DNA of 15,084 nt from Bacteroidales bacterium (lineage in GTDB: Bacteria; Bacteroidota; Bacteroidia; Bacteroidales; VadinHA17): assembly GCA_027451265.1 (NCBI GenBank), contig DAIDJT010000026.1, positions 1 to 15,084 on the forward strand, read 5' to 3'. Shown here in pieces: positions 1 through 8,213 of the stretch. Within the stretch, counting starts at the first letter, position 1; each line of letters starts with the position of its first letter. A program made the translations under genes and the position numbers. Below the pieces are notes generated by a model. It saw only the letters and a list, made by a program, of their open reading frames with translations, was not told where the DNA came from and searched no databases.

Positions 1-1
1 T

Positions 2-490
2 CGTGAAGGGGTACATGCAGTATTCGGAGGAGGAGGCATTGGACTGATGGGAGTTTTTGCCGATGCCATGATGGCCGGAGGAGGTACCGTAACAGGGGTC
101 ATCCCCGGATTCATGATGGATGAAGGGTGGGGGCACCCTGATGTGAAGGAAATGATTGTTACCTCCGACATGTCTGAGCGAAAAAAGACCATTTTCGCCA
201 TGTCTGATGCCGCAGTGGCGCTGCCGGGCGGCGTGGGTACGCTGGAAGAAATGACAGAGGTGATCACCCTCAAGCAGCTGGGGCAGTTCAACAAACCAAT
301 CATAATTGTGAACGTGAACGGTTTCTATGATCACCTGATAGAGTTTTTCGAGCATATGTACAGGGGCAACTTCATCAGGCTGGAGCATAAGGACATATGG
401 CAGATAGTAACCACCGCAGAGGAGGTGCTGCCGGCCATCCTCAACTACACCGGCTGGCATGCTGATCCGAAGGTGATTGCCAGGATCTGA
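2..490 (+). CDS. LOG-family (TIGR00730-type) nucleoside 5'-monophosphate phosphoribohydrolase, 5'-truncated
   Basis: The reading frame is open from base 2, so the gene begins before the window and the ATG at 47 is an internal Met. Visible residues include the glycine-rich Rossmann-like segment FGGGGIGLMG (visible residues 8-17), a conserved MSERK segment, and the family signature PGGVGTLEE, whose last Glu is the expected catalytic residue. The LOG family cleaves the N-glycosidic bond of nucleoside 5'-monophosphates such as cytokinin riboside monophosphate or AMP. The real bacterial substrate cannot be told from sequence. The protein should be cytosolic and usually dimeric. About 162 residues are visible of a usual 180-200, so perhaps 20-35 N-terminal residues are missing. 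The gene converges on the sensor gene ending at 529, with only 38 bp between them and no clear terminator hairpin. The family call is strong; the physiological role is unknown. Confidence 0.9.
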   Translation, partial: REGVHAVFGGGGIGLMGVFADAMMAGGGTVTGVIPGFMMDEGWGHPDVKEMIVTSDMSERKKTIFAMSDAAVALPGGVGTLEEMTEVITLKQLGQFNKPIIIVNVNGFYDHLIEFFEHMYRGNFIRLEHKDIWQIVTTAEEVLPAILNYTGWHADPKVIARI

Positions 491-528
491 CCTGCATCAA
501 TAAACGTATCTGAAAGTCCGACCGGGAT

Positions 529-3500
529 CTACGGCACCCTGGTTCCTATGAACAAAATGTCATCAACCTGCGGGAGGCCGTTCATCCATTCCCTGATGGC
601 TTTCTCAAGACGGCGCTTCTGTTCCTCAACGGGAAGCCTGTGAATTTCAGCAAGCAGTGACCTGATGTTTATTGTCTTGAACTTTTTCTCATGCTCGCCG
701 CCGAACTGGTCGGCAAAGCCGTCAGTGAAGATGTACAGCATGTCACCGGGCATGACCTCCACCCTGTGGTTGGTAAAGCTCTTCCTGGCCTGGCCGTCAA
801 TCATCCCTATCGGGAAGCGGTCACCCCTGTAGATTGTAACTTTCCCGTTACGGACATGATAGAGGGGCTGGTATGCCCCGGCATACTCGACGGTATGCTC
901 AAGGATGTCATATGAGATGACCGAGATATCCATCCCGTCCCTGACGGCCTTTTCGCTGCGTTGCAGCAGGGCGTGTACAACCTCAATGTTCAGATGGTCA
1001 AGGATGTCTGACGGTTTCGTTATGCCGCTCTCCCTGACAATCTTGTTGAGGGAGTTGTGGCCGATTATTGACATGAAGGCGCCGGGAACACCGTGGCCGG
1101 TGCAATCCACCGCTGCAATATACTGCTTGAAGCCGCTGTCATGCATCCAGTAAAAATCACCGCTTACAATATCCCTTGGCATGAACAGAACGAAGGTGTC
1201 ATTGAAGAAATTCTCCGGTGGGAGCATGGCAGCCTGGATTCTTTCGGCATACCTGATGCTGGCGGTGGTGTCCCTGTTCTTCTCTTCCAGTTCCAGGCTT
1301 TTGCTTACCACCTCGGCAGTACGCTCCTCAACCTTCTGCTCCAGGTGTTCCTTTTCTTTGCGGAGTGTTCTTTCACGGAGGCTTATAAAGAGATAAATGC
1401 CCGCCACCAGAAGGGTGATGCACAGCACGATGAACCACGAAGTCATGTATACCGGCCCCCTGATGGAGAATGAGAGTTTTGCCGGCACCTCGTTCCAGTA
1501 GCCGTAGTTGTTTGAGGCCCTCACCATGAATGTATACTTGCCGGGGCTGAGTGAGGAGTAGGCTGCCCTGTTCTGGTCAGTAGCGATCCACTCCTTGTCG
1601 GCCCCCTCAAGCATGAACTGGTACCTGACAGCGCCGGGATTGACGAGACAGATGCTCAGGAAGTCAAAAATGATCCTGTTCTGTGTATGCATGAGTCTTA
1701 TGCCGTCATGCATGGGAAATACCTCATAGTTGACCAGCGTTCTCCAGATGTGGGTTTCCGGCTCAGTCACCACCGGGGGTATCCTTGAAGGCGAAAGCCT
1801 TATGGCCCCGTTGGAGGTACCGAACCAGAGGTCACCCATATCATCGGTGAAGGAGGCATTGGGCCTTGTCTCGATTCCGGTGAATCCGCTTTTCTCAGTG
1901 AATGAGGAGATCCTGCCGGTGTTGCTGTCATACCTGTTTAAACCAAGGTTGGTTCCGATGAACAGGTTTCCCGACCGGTCTGGCTGAAGCAGGTTGATTG
2001 AATTCATCAGGAGACCATCAGCCTCGGTAAGTTTTTTTGTCACCGTATCATTCCTGAGGCCGTACAACCCGTCAATGGTGCCCACCCAGATCATGCCATC
2101 CGGTGATTCGGTGATGGCTGTCAGATGTACATCGGTCCGGAAGGCAACGGGAGTGAAGGTTCCTGGTCCGGGAACGTATTTCGTGAGGCCGTTACGCTCC
2201 TCGGTGCCTATCCACAGTGATCCGCGGCTGTCACAGAATAGAGCCGTTATATTATTGCCGGTCAGACCGTTAATCTGGGTAAAAGTGGTGCTCTGCTTGC
2301 GTTGGGTATCCCACATGATGAGGGCACGGTCTGTTCCTATCCAGAGGTTTCCCTTCAGGTCAGTGGTCATGGCGGCGATCCTCAGCGAGCGGAGGCTGGC
2401 GTTGAGATCGAGGTCATACCGGAAGTTCTTTTCATTAATATCATAGCGGTAGACTTCATCTCCGGCGGTGGCAATCCATACATGACCCTCGGTATCGGGG
2501 CAGATGATGTTGATCGGGGTGCCTTCCAGGGCCTGCGGAAATCCGCTGAGCTTGATGCGGGCATCCTCTTTCATCGCCGGGTTATAGAGTGAGAGGCCCT
2601 TGCCGGTGCCGAACCAGTACTTGCCGGTGTGATCCTGTGCAAGGGTAAAGACATCATTTGACGGCATGAATTGCGGGGCCGTGAAGGAGGCGAAGTGATC
2701 TCCCTTGTAGATGAAGAGCCCGGCATCACGGTCAGCAATCAGGATATTCTTTTCCTTGTCTTCAATCATGGATAGGATATGCTGTGCCGGCAGGCCGTTG
2801 CTGCTGTTGAAGACTATGGTTCCCTCCGGGGAAAAGACGGTTATCCCTCCCCTGCTCTCCCAGTCTTCCATTGATGCCACCCAGATATTTCCGCGGTAGT
2901 CTTCAAGTATATAGGTGACGAAGTTGCCCCACAGGCCGTTGCGGGTATCAAAGAAACCCATCTCTCCCGTATTTCCGTCCTGCCGGTAAAGCCCGCCGTT
3001 GAAGGTTCCGAACCAGGTATTGCCGCGGGAGTCTTCGAAAATCGTTGTGGTCAGGAAGTAGCGCGTCAGTCCCTCCGGGTTAAATGGCACGAACCTGTCA
3101 CTGGCGTGGTCATACTTCTTTATTCCGATGTCAGTAATGCAGAAGAGGTTGTCGCGGTGGTCCGCATAAAGGCCGAAAGCATCATTGCTCAGTCCCTGCC
3201 GGCCCACATACTGCTGACCGGTCATCAGGCTCACGCCGGGTTCAGGCATGTCAAGCCTCAATGCTCCCCCGAGGGAGGTTGATATCCAGATTGAACCGTC
3301 ATACTCGGTTATGCCCGTCACATCTCCCGTCAGGGTGGTGATGGGTCTGAGGGGGTCACTGATGCGGGCGGAGTCAACCCCGATGAAGATTGAAGGTGAG
3401 AATGAGGCCCTCCTGATGAGGTTATCCTCAATAATAGACAGGCCGCCGCCGATATGTCCAAGCCATATCCTGCCACGGCTGTCCTCGCAGATGCTTTTAA

Positions 3501-3774
3501 CCCCGCCGGGTGAGAGGCTGTCTGATGTGGAGAAGTTTTCAAAGCGGAGGCCGTCAAAACGTGTGACCCCGCTGCCGGTGCCAAGCCAGATGAATTCATT
3601 GGCATCCTGGATGATTGTGTAAACTTTGGAGGCGCTTAGCCCCTCCTTTGAGCCGTATTGCTCAAAATAATAGTTCTGACCGTAAAGCTGCGGCGTAAAA
3701 ATAACAAGAGACAGAAGCAGTAATGCCGGGAATGCTGATGCGTATTTGCCGTGATATCTGCTTCGTACTGGCAT
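529..3774 (-). CDS. Membrane sensor: Reg_prop beta-propeller, Y_Y_Y, TM, coiled coil, SpoIIE/PP2C phosphatase
   Basis: The 1081-residue protein starts with a signal peptide (about residues 1-32, ending LYGQ). Some 13 blade repeats follow to about residue 670, each with a core like IWLGT, TWFGT or LWIGT, suggesting two seven-bladed Reg_prop propellers. A Y_Y_Y domain lies at about 685-773, one membrane span at about 778-800, and a charged coiled coil at 803-840. The C-terminus is a SpoIIE-type PP2C phosphatase. Its acidic metal motifs look complete: SGDFYW (D873), DCTGHG (D890), DGMD (D946/D949), TDGF (D1018) and VDD (D1071/D1072). The propeller should sense a periplasmic ligand or partner and control Ser/Thr dephosphorylation in the cytoplasm, typically of an anti-sigma antagonist. 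No such partner, histidine kinase or response regulator is encoded in the window. The ATG is 4 bp after the caspase gene stop, so the two are probably cotranscribed. Domain assignment is firm; ligand and target are unknown. Confidence 0.93.
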   Translation of the reverse strand: MPVRSRYHGKYASAFPALLLLSLVIFTPQLYGQNYYFEQYGSKEGLSASKVYTIIQDANEFIWLGTGSGVTRFDGLRFENFSTSDSLSPGGVKSICEDSRGRIWLGHIGGGLSIIEDNLIRRASFSPSIFIGVDSARISDPLRPITTLTGDVTGITEYDGSIWISTSLGGALRLDMPEPGVSLMTGQQYVGRQGLSNDAFGLYADHRDNLFCITDIGIKKYDHASDRFVPFNPEGLTRYFLTTTIFEDSRGNTWFGTFNGGLYRQDGNTGEMGFFDTRNGLWGNFVTYILEDYRGNIWVASMEDWESRGGITVFSPEGTIVFNSSNGLPAQHILSMIEDKEKNILIADRDAGLFIYKGDHFASFTAPQFMPSNDVFTLAQDHTGKYWFGTGKGLSLYNPAMKEDARIKLSGFPQALEGTPINIICPDTEGHVWIATAGDEVYRYDINEKNFRYDLDLNASLRSLRIAAMTTDLKGNLWIGTDRALIMWDTQRKQSTTFTQINGLTGNNITALFCDSRGSLWIGTEERNGLTKYVPGPGTFTPVAFRTDVHLTAITESPDGMIWVGTIDGLYGLRNDTVTKKLTEADGLLMNSINLLQPDRSGNLFIGTNLGLNRYDSNTGRISSFTEKSGFTGIETRPNASFTDDMGDLWFGTSNGAIRLSPSRIPPVVTEPETHIWRTLVNYEVFPMHDGIRLMHTQNRIIFDFLSICLVNPGAVRYQFMLEGADKEWIATDQNRAAYSSLSPGKYTFMVRASNNYGYWNEVPAKLSFSIRGPVYMTSWFIVLCITLLVAGIYLFISLRERTLRKEKEHLEQKVEERTAEVVSKSLELEEKNRDTTASIRYAERIQAAMLPPENFFNDTFVLFMPRDIVSGDFYWMHDSGFKQYIAAVDCTGHGVPGAFMSIIGHNSLNKIVRESGITKPSDILDHLNIEVVHALLQRSEKAVRDGMDISVISYDILEHTVEYAGAYQPLYHVRNGKVTIYRGDRFPIGMIDGQARKSFTNHRVEVMPGDMLYIFTDGFADQFGGEHEKKFKTINIRSLLAEIHRLPVEEQKRRLEKAIREWMNGLPQVDDILFIGTRVP

Positions 3775-3778
3775 CAGG

Positions 3779-6160
3779 TTATTTCTTTACAAAGAAGAAT
3801 GTTCCGTCTTCGTCCTTAAGACCGGTAATCTTGCCGAACCTGGGTTTCTGCTGGTTGTTTCCGGTGACGGCTTTGGTGACATGCAGAACAATCTCATCAA
3901 TTGAAATGCATGTGTTGGGGTTACCGCGCAGGGAGCTGGCAAACGTGCGGGTGAACTGTGAGTCATCAACGGCAAGCTCATAGCCTGCAGAGGAAAATAT
4001 CTGGCTCGATTTGAACTGCGTGGCCCTCCAGTCAGCACAATTGCGCGGCTTTACCTCCGCCCTCATGGCCTGGTAAAAGCTGGGACCCGATTCGCAGGCG
4101 TCGGTAATCACCAGAACATGTGTCAGATAGTTCATGTATGTCTCCATCGAAGCCCTGAGCGTATTCAGGCTGAAGTATGTGAACTCCTCGTCGCGGCGGG
4201 CGTCAATGGGGATCCAGTAGCCCACGTCATTGATGAACTTGCCGTGTCCGGCGAACCAGATAACCAGTGACCTTATCTGTTTTGCCCTGACCTCGTCACG
4301 CAGGTCTATCGAGAAGAATTTCTCCATCTGCTGCTTGGTCTGGTTGCGAAGGCGCTTCACGGGAAATACCTGGTAATCATCCTCGAGGACACCGGCAATG
4401 AGGCTGGCATCCTTCGGCGGTCCCTGCAGCGCTGCAAAATTCTGGTAATCACTGTTTTCTATAAAGACCACAAGCGTATTGCCCATGGGATTGGACGCAG
4501 AAATGGTGGTCCCGTTACGGTCAAGCGAATAGTCCCTGATGGTACGGTTACCATATATGTCCTCCACGAGGATGGTGACCTTGTCATTGTTTCTCACATC
4601 AATTCCCTTGGCGATGAAGCCCGGATTAAGGTTATCCTGTGAGAACTGGGCGCTTATGTTTTCTATCTTAACTGACCTGATCAGGTTCTGGTCCTTCACC
4701 CTGCCCTCTATGTCAATTGTTGAAGAGACACTGTCAATAACAAGCACATTATCGCCAAGGATGTAAGGGGCAAGGATCTGGATCTCCGGCGGATCGACCT
4801 CTGTGCGACGGATGCGGTATGTGAGCACCTTCTCGTTGTCATAGATGTCACGGGCCACGATGCGGAGGGTTTCGTCAGAGGGGATCTCCACTTCGGCGGC
4901 AAAGGGGATGGTTCCCTTACCCTCGAACCTTACAGGGATGTTGTTTATTGAAAACTCGGCAAGAAGGCTTTTGTCAGTGACCTTGCCTGTCACCAGGATG
5001 CTCTTTTTATCAAGGCCTGTTTCAATCTCGCTTCTGGGTGTAATGACCGGGGTCTCAAGCCATATTTCAGGGCTGTTGCTCTCACGGTTGATTGCAAATA
5101 GCCTGTCGTTGGCTTCGGTCAGCAGTTTTTTTGCCGAGGAACCGTTTTCATTCATGGCCACCACCCTTGTATAATCATCGGCGGCTTTTTCAAAATCATG
5201 CATCTCCTCGTATGACCGTGCGCGAAGGAGGTAGACCTCAGGTCTGAACTGGTCTATTGAGAGTGCCCTGGTGAAGTCGCTCACTGCTGCCACATGCTGG
5301 TTGAATTTCTGGTATGAGATTCCCCGCGTGATGTAGTGCTGCTGTCCGGCCGGCTCAAGAAGTATTGCTGTTGAAAGGTCGTTTATTGATGATGGATAGT
5401 CCAGTTTTGCCTCATAGACAGTGGCCCTGGTCAGGTATGCATCGACGTTCCTGGGATCTTGCTGGACCACCATGTTGCACTGTCCGAGGGCGCTGTTTAC
5501 ATCTCCCTGGCGGACGAGCACCCTTGCGAGTTCGAGGCGGGCGGCTGCAAAGGATTTGTCCCTGGTGACCGCCTTTTCCAGCTGTCGTCTGGCGGTGTTG
5601 TCATCGCCCTTTTTCTGGTATATGATCCCCTGGTGATAGTAGTTTACCGCGTCATCACGCATCTGTATTGCAGTGTCTGAGGCACCGAGTGCCCTGTCCC
5701 ACTGCTCCATCCCTATCAGTGACACCACCTTCTCAGTGTAGAGTTTGCCGTTTCGGAACTCTTTCCTGATAGCGTTCTGCAGTTGGGCTACGGCTTCAGT
5801 ATAAAACCTGGTTCTTTCTTCCGGGGTGGCCTTTGGCGATGCGCCCAGCAGGTTGCACATCCGCCCCAGGTTGTAGAGAATGCCGGTATCATCGGGAAGG
5901 AAATTGTTCGCCCTGCGATAATCATCACACGCAAGCCCGTAACTGCCGGTCATTTCATAAACCCTGGCCCGCCTGACATATCCGTCAGCGGAGGAGGGAT
6001 CTTCTTCTATGGCCTTTGAGTACTGGTCAATGGCGTCCTCAAGCATGCCGTTCCTGGTGAACTCCTCACCGGCCTTAATGTATTTGCGGGCCGGCTGGCC
6101 TGCAAGATTGAGGCAGGTGACAACAAGCAAAAGTACAAGAACTGTAAATCCTCGCTTCAT
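3779..6160 (-). CDS. Exported TPR / Ig-like / caspase-family (C14-like) protease
   Basis: The 793-residue protein has an N-terminal signal peptide (residues 1-21, hydrophobic LVLLLVV, cut near LAGQ). About eight TPR units span 27-340. Two related beta-rich domains follow (363-452 and 458-548), then a caspase-fold domain (about 556-793). The catalytic dyad is visible: WFAGHG gives His639 (bases 4244-4246) and TDACESG gives Cys689 (bases 4094-4096), followed by SSAGYE as in C14/metacaspase-like enzymes. It is therefore predicted to be an active cysteine peptidase acting outside the cytoplasm, with TPRs and Ig-like domains as partner-binding parts. P1 specificity cannot be assigned. A Bacteroidota promoter lies just upstream, and the sensor/phosphatase gene begins 4 bp after this stop. 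Substrate and pathway are unknown. The N-terminus has no lipobox and the C-terminus no obvious sorting domain, so periplasm is likelier than cell surface. Confidence 0.9.
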   Translation of the reverse strand: MKRGFTVLVLLLVVTCLNLAGQPARKYIKAGEEFTRNGMLEDAIDQYSKAIEEDPSSADGYVRRARVYEMTGSYGLACDDYRRANNFLPDDTGILYNLGRMCNLLGASPKATPEERTRFYTEAVAQLQNAIRKEFRNGKLYTEKVVSLIGMEQWDRALGASDTAIQMRDDAVNYYHQGIIYQKKGDDNTARRQLEKAVTRDKSFAAARLELARVLVRQGDVNSALGQCNMVVQQDPRNVDAYLTRATVYEAKLDYPSSINDLSTAILLEPAGQQHYITRGISYQKFNQHVAAVSDFTRALSIDQFRPEVYLLRARSYEEMHDFEKAADDYTRVVAMNENGSSAKKLLTEANDRLFAINRESNSPEIWLETPVITPRSEIETGLDKKSILVTGKVTDKSLLAEFSINNIPVRFEGKGTIPFAAEVEIPSDETLRIVARDIYDNEKVLTYRIRRTEVDPPEIQILAPYILGDNVLVIDSVSSTIDIEGRVKDQNLIRSVKIENISAQFSQDNLNPGFIAKGIDVRNNDKVTILVEDIYGNRTIRDYSLDRNGTTISASNPMGNTLVVFIENSDYQNFAALQGPPKDASLIAGVLEDDYQVFPVKRLRNQTKQQMEKFFSIDLRDEVRAKQIRSLVIWFAGHGKFINDVGYWIPIDARRDEEFTYFSLNTLRASMETYMNYLTHVLVITDACESGPSFYQAMRAEVKPRNCADWRATQFKSSQIFSSAGYELAVDDSQFTRTFASSLRGNPNTCISIDEIVLHVTKAVTGNNQQKPRFGKITGLKDEDGTFFFVKK

Positions 6161-6188
6161 GACTTTAGGTCCTTTCCCGGTTGGGTCT

Positions 6189-6218
6189 CAAAAATACGAA
6201 TAATTATTTACCAACAAA
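6189..6218 (-). promoter_or_regulatory. Bacteroidota-type sigma-ABfr promoter for the caspase/sensor unit
   Basis: Read on the minus strand, TTTG (bases 6218-6215) is followed after 18 bp by TATTTTTG (6196-6189). This matches the Bacteroidota primary-sigma consensus TTTG / TAnnTTTG with suitable spacing. The inferred transcript would start near 6184 and leave a leader of about 24 nt before the ATG at 6160. The surrounding DNA is much richer in A+T than the flanking genes. Two copies of CAGTTAT (6225-6231 and 6238-6244, 13 bp apart) lie just upstream of the -33 element and could be a regulator site, but are short enough to be chance. Confidence 0.7.
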
Positions 6219-6255
6219 TAAAAGCAGTTATTAACATCAGTTATACGGAAAGAGG

Positions 6256-7305
6256 TCAAAAATGATACGCAAATTCCAGAATACTTTTGTCAAAATTCAC
6301 TGTTTTTTCCGGTGTGAATTCCGTGAACGGATCAGGCACTCCGGTGCCGAAGCGGGCAACGCCGGTGAAGCGTCTTGCTTCATCCCACAGTCCGGCTTCA
6401 AGGAAGCTTCTGATGATGAATGCGCCACCCTCGACGAAGAGCGACTGTATTCCCATGCTGTGAAGGGTTGTGAGCACCTCCTGAATGTAGTTTCCGCCCC
6501 CCTTGAGGATGATTGTTTTTGCACCCCTGAATGCGGCCTGTTCGTTGCATGTAAAGAGAAGCGTCTCTGCTGCCTCATCGAAGACTGCCGAGCTGGGGTC
6601 AAGGCTGGCAGTCCGGCTGATGATGACCCTTAGCGGGTTTTTGCCGCTCCAGTACCTGGTGGTGAGAGAAGGGTTGTCAGCGCGTACTGTTCCTCCGCCG
6701 GCGAGGATGGCGTCTTCAGCGGCGCGCCAGCGGTGGACCAGTACTCTCTCAGCGTGGCCGGTGATCCAGTTGGGTTCAATGGCATCACCCGGTTTCCTGA
6801 GCAGGTCAATGAACCCGTCGGCGCTGCGTGCCCACTTGAGAATGACATATGGCCGTTTTTTCTCATGCCATGTAAAGAAGCGCCTGTTCAGGTGGCGGCA
6901 CTCCTCTTCCATGACGCCGGTTATGACCTCAGCGCCTGCCTCCCTGAGCCGGGCTGTGCCCCTGCCTGCGACCTCAGGGTTTGTGTCTGTTGTGCCGATA
7001 ACCACACGGCGTATGCCGCTGCTGATGATCAGGTCGGCGCAGGGAGGGGTGCGGCCATGATGCGAACATGGTTCAAGGCTGACGTAGATTGTTGATCCGG
7101 GGAGGAGGGTGCGGTCTTTCACGGCGTTGCTGGCATGGACCTCTGCATGGGGTGTGCCGGCCTTGAGATGGTATCCCTCTCCTATAATCATGCCGTCATT
7201 GACCACTACCGCCCCCACCATGGGGTTTGGGGAGGTGCATCCCTCAGCCATTGCAGCAAGCTGGAGGGCCCGTTTCATCCATATCAGGTCATCAGGCGGG
7301 GTCAT
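6256..7305 (-). CDS. ribD: Bifunctional riboflavin biosynthesis deaminase/reductase RibD
   Basis: RibD carries out two successive cytosolic steps of riboflavin synthesis: deamination of diaminohydroxyphosphoribosylaminopyrimidine, then NADPH-dependent reduction of the ribosyl side chain. The deaminase domain (about 1-145) shows the zinc and catalytic motifs HAE (H53, E55) and PCSHHGRTPPC (C80, C89). The reductase domain (about 148-349) starts at RPYVILKWA and includes the AGGGTVRADNP and LFVEGG segments. The length of 349 residues is normal for a full two-domain enzyme. The ATG at 7305 lies 25 bp from the divergent prmC start, leaving no space for an FMN riboswitch. No other rib gene is in the window. 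The next gene on the strand begins 95 bp downstream behind its own promoter. Confidence 0.96.
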   Translation of the reverse strand: MTPPDDLIWMKRALQLAAMAEGCTSPNPMVGAVVVNDGMIIGEGYHLKAGTPHAEVHASNAVKDRTLLPGSTIYVSLEPCSHHGRTPPCADLIISSGIRRVVIGTTDTNPEVAGRGTARLREAGAEVITGVMEEECRHLNRRFFTWHEKKRPYVILKWARSADGFIDLLRKPGDAIEPNWITGHAERVLVHRWRAAEDAILAGGGTVRADNPSLTTRYWSGKNPLRVIISRTASLDPSSAVFDEAAETLLFTCNEQAAFRGAKTIILKGGGNYIQEVLTTLHSMGIQSLFVEGGAFIIRSFLEAGLWDEARRFTGVARFGTGVPDPFTEFTPEKTVNFDKSILEFAYHF

Positions 7306-7318
7306 GAGAGCAATTTCC

Positions 7319-7326
7319 TATCTTTG
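7319..7326 (+). promoter_or_regulatory. Candidate -7 element for prmC, implying a near-leaderless transcript
   Basis: TATCTTTG fits the Bacteroidota -7 consensus TAnnTTTG exactly and ends only 4 bases before the prmC ATG at 7331. Transcription starting 4-7 bases after the element would begin at or next to the start codon. No TTTG is present at the expected -33 position inside the ribD 5' end, so this is either a promoter lacking that half or a chance match. Confidence 0.4.
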
Positions 7327-7330
7327 AATC

Positions 7331-8212
7331 ATGGACGGAAAGGTACAAACAATAAGCGAAATCAGCCGTCGCATCACTGAAATGCTTGGGGCGGGTTGGC
7401 CTGCGTGGGAGGCCGCGGCGCTGGCGTCAGCCATTCTGCAGGAGTACACCGGGATGGGGAGGGCGGCGCAGATGGCTTTTGGTGACCGGGTTCCGGATGG
7501 TGATGCTGCCGCCCGTATTGAGGATGCTGCCGTACGCGCCGCGGCCGGCGAGCCGTTGCAGTATATCTTCGGTTATACCGAGTTCTGCGGTCACAGGATA
7601 GATGTGGAGCCGGGTGTGCTGATACCCAGGCCCGAGACGGAGGAGATGACCCTGATGATCATCGGTGAGAATGGCGGCTTCGACGGCGCCGTCACAGACC
7701 TCTGTACCGGATCAGGGTGCATAGCAATTGCCCTTGCCCTTGCACTCCCCGGCGCTGCCGTCACCGCAACTGATCTGTCTGATCAGGCACTGGCGGTGGC
7801 CCTTCGCAACACCAGGCAGACCGGAGCTACGGTGAACCTCGTCAGAGCTGACGTCCTGAATGATGACCCTGCTCATGTACCGATGAGTGGTATTATCGTG
7901 AGCAATCCGCCCTATGTCACATGCCGCGAGAAAGCGGTAATGCACCGCAATGTCCTTGGCCATGAGCCCCATGAGGCCCTGTTCGTGCCTGATGAAGACC
8001 CTTTGCTTTACTACCGCGCCATCGCGGCTGTGGCTGAAAAGCGCCTCCTGCCGGGTGGAACACTCTGGCTGGAGGTGAATGAGAACCACGCGGGAGAAAC
8101 CTCATCCTTGTTTGCACTGTCACTCTATAGCCAGGTTCGGGTCATCAGGGACATACGCGGGAAAGAAAGATTCGTGAAAGCTCAGAAACGGGCCGATTGT
8201 AAGAGTTTTTAA
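7331..8212 (+). CDS. prmC: Peptide chain release factor N5-glutamine methyltransferase PrmC (HemK)
   Basis: PrmC uses S-adenosylmethionine to methylate the glutamine of the GGQ motif in release factors RF1 and RF2, which speeds translation termination. The 293-residue protein has the usual two parts: an N-terminal helical release-factor-binding domain (about 1-85) and a class I methyltransferase domain. In the second are PRPETE (substrate-side motif), DLCTGSGCIAIALA (SAM-binding loop) and SNPPY, the signature of glutamine/adenine-N methyltransferases. The ATG at 7331 gives a normal N-terminus. It is divergent from ribD (25 bp) and precedes recX on the same strand. A likely substrate, RF2, is encoded at the far end of the window with the target GGQ visible. 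An exact -7 box directly abuts the start, suggesting little or no 5' leader. Confidence 0.96.
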   Translation: MDGKVQTISEISRRITEMLGAGWPAWEAAALASAILQEYTGMGRAAQMAFGDRVPDGDAAARIEDAAVRAAAGEPLQYIFGYTEFCGHRIDVEPGVLIPRPETEEMTLMIIGENGGFDGAVTDLCTGSGCIAIALALALPGAAVTATDLSDQALAVALRNTRQTGATVNLVRADVLNDDPAHVPMSGIIVSNPPYVTCREKAVMHRNVLGHEPHEALFVPDEDPLLYYRAIAAVAEKRLLPGGTLWLEVNENHAGETSSLFALSLYSQVRVIRDIRGKERFVKAQKRADCKSF

Positions 8213-8213
8213 T

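Noticed and set aside
47..49. ATG at 47 as start of the LOG gene
   Set aside because: The upstream frame encodes the conserved FGGGGIGL segment, so the start lies before the window.
491..528. Terminator between the convergent LOG and sensor genes
   Set aside because: No stem of more than a few base pairs and no T-run could be found in the 38 bp.
1093..1473. Long opposite-strand open frame inside the sensor gene
   Set aside because: It lies wholly within a well-supported coding region, has no recognisable motif and is explained by codon composition; the same holds for the other antisense frames over ribD, mutB, mutA and the caspase gene.
7306..7330. FMN riboswitch ahead of ribD
   Set aside because: Only 25 bp separate ribD from the divergent prmC start, far too short for the aptamer.
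7346..7354. Minus-strand -7 box for ribD (TATTGTTTG inside prmC)
   Set aside because: It has one base too many between TA and TTTG, and no TTTG lies at the right distance upstream.
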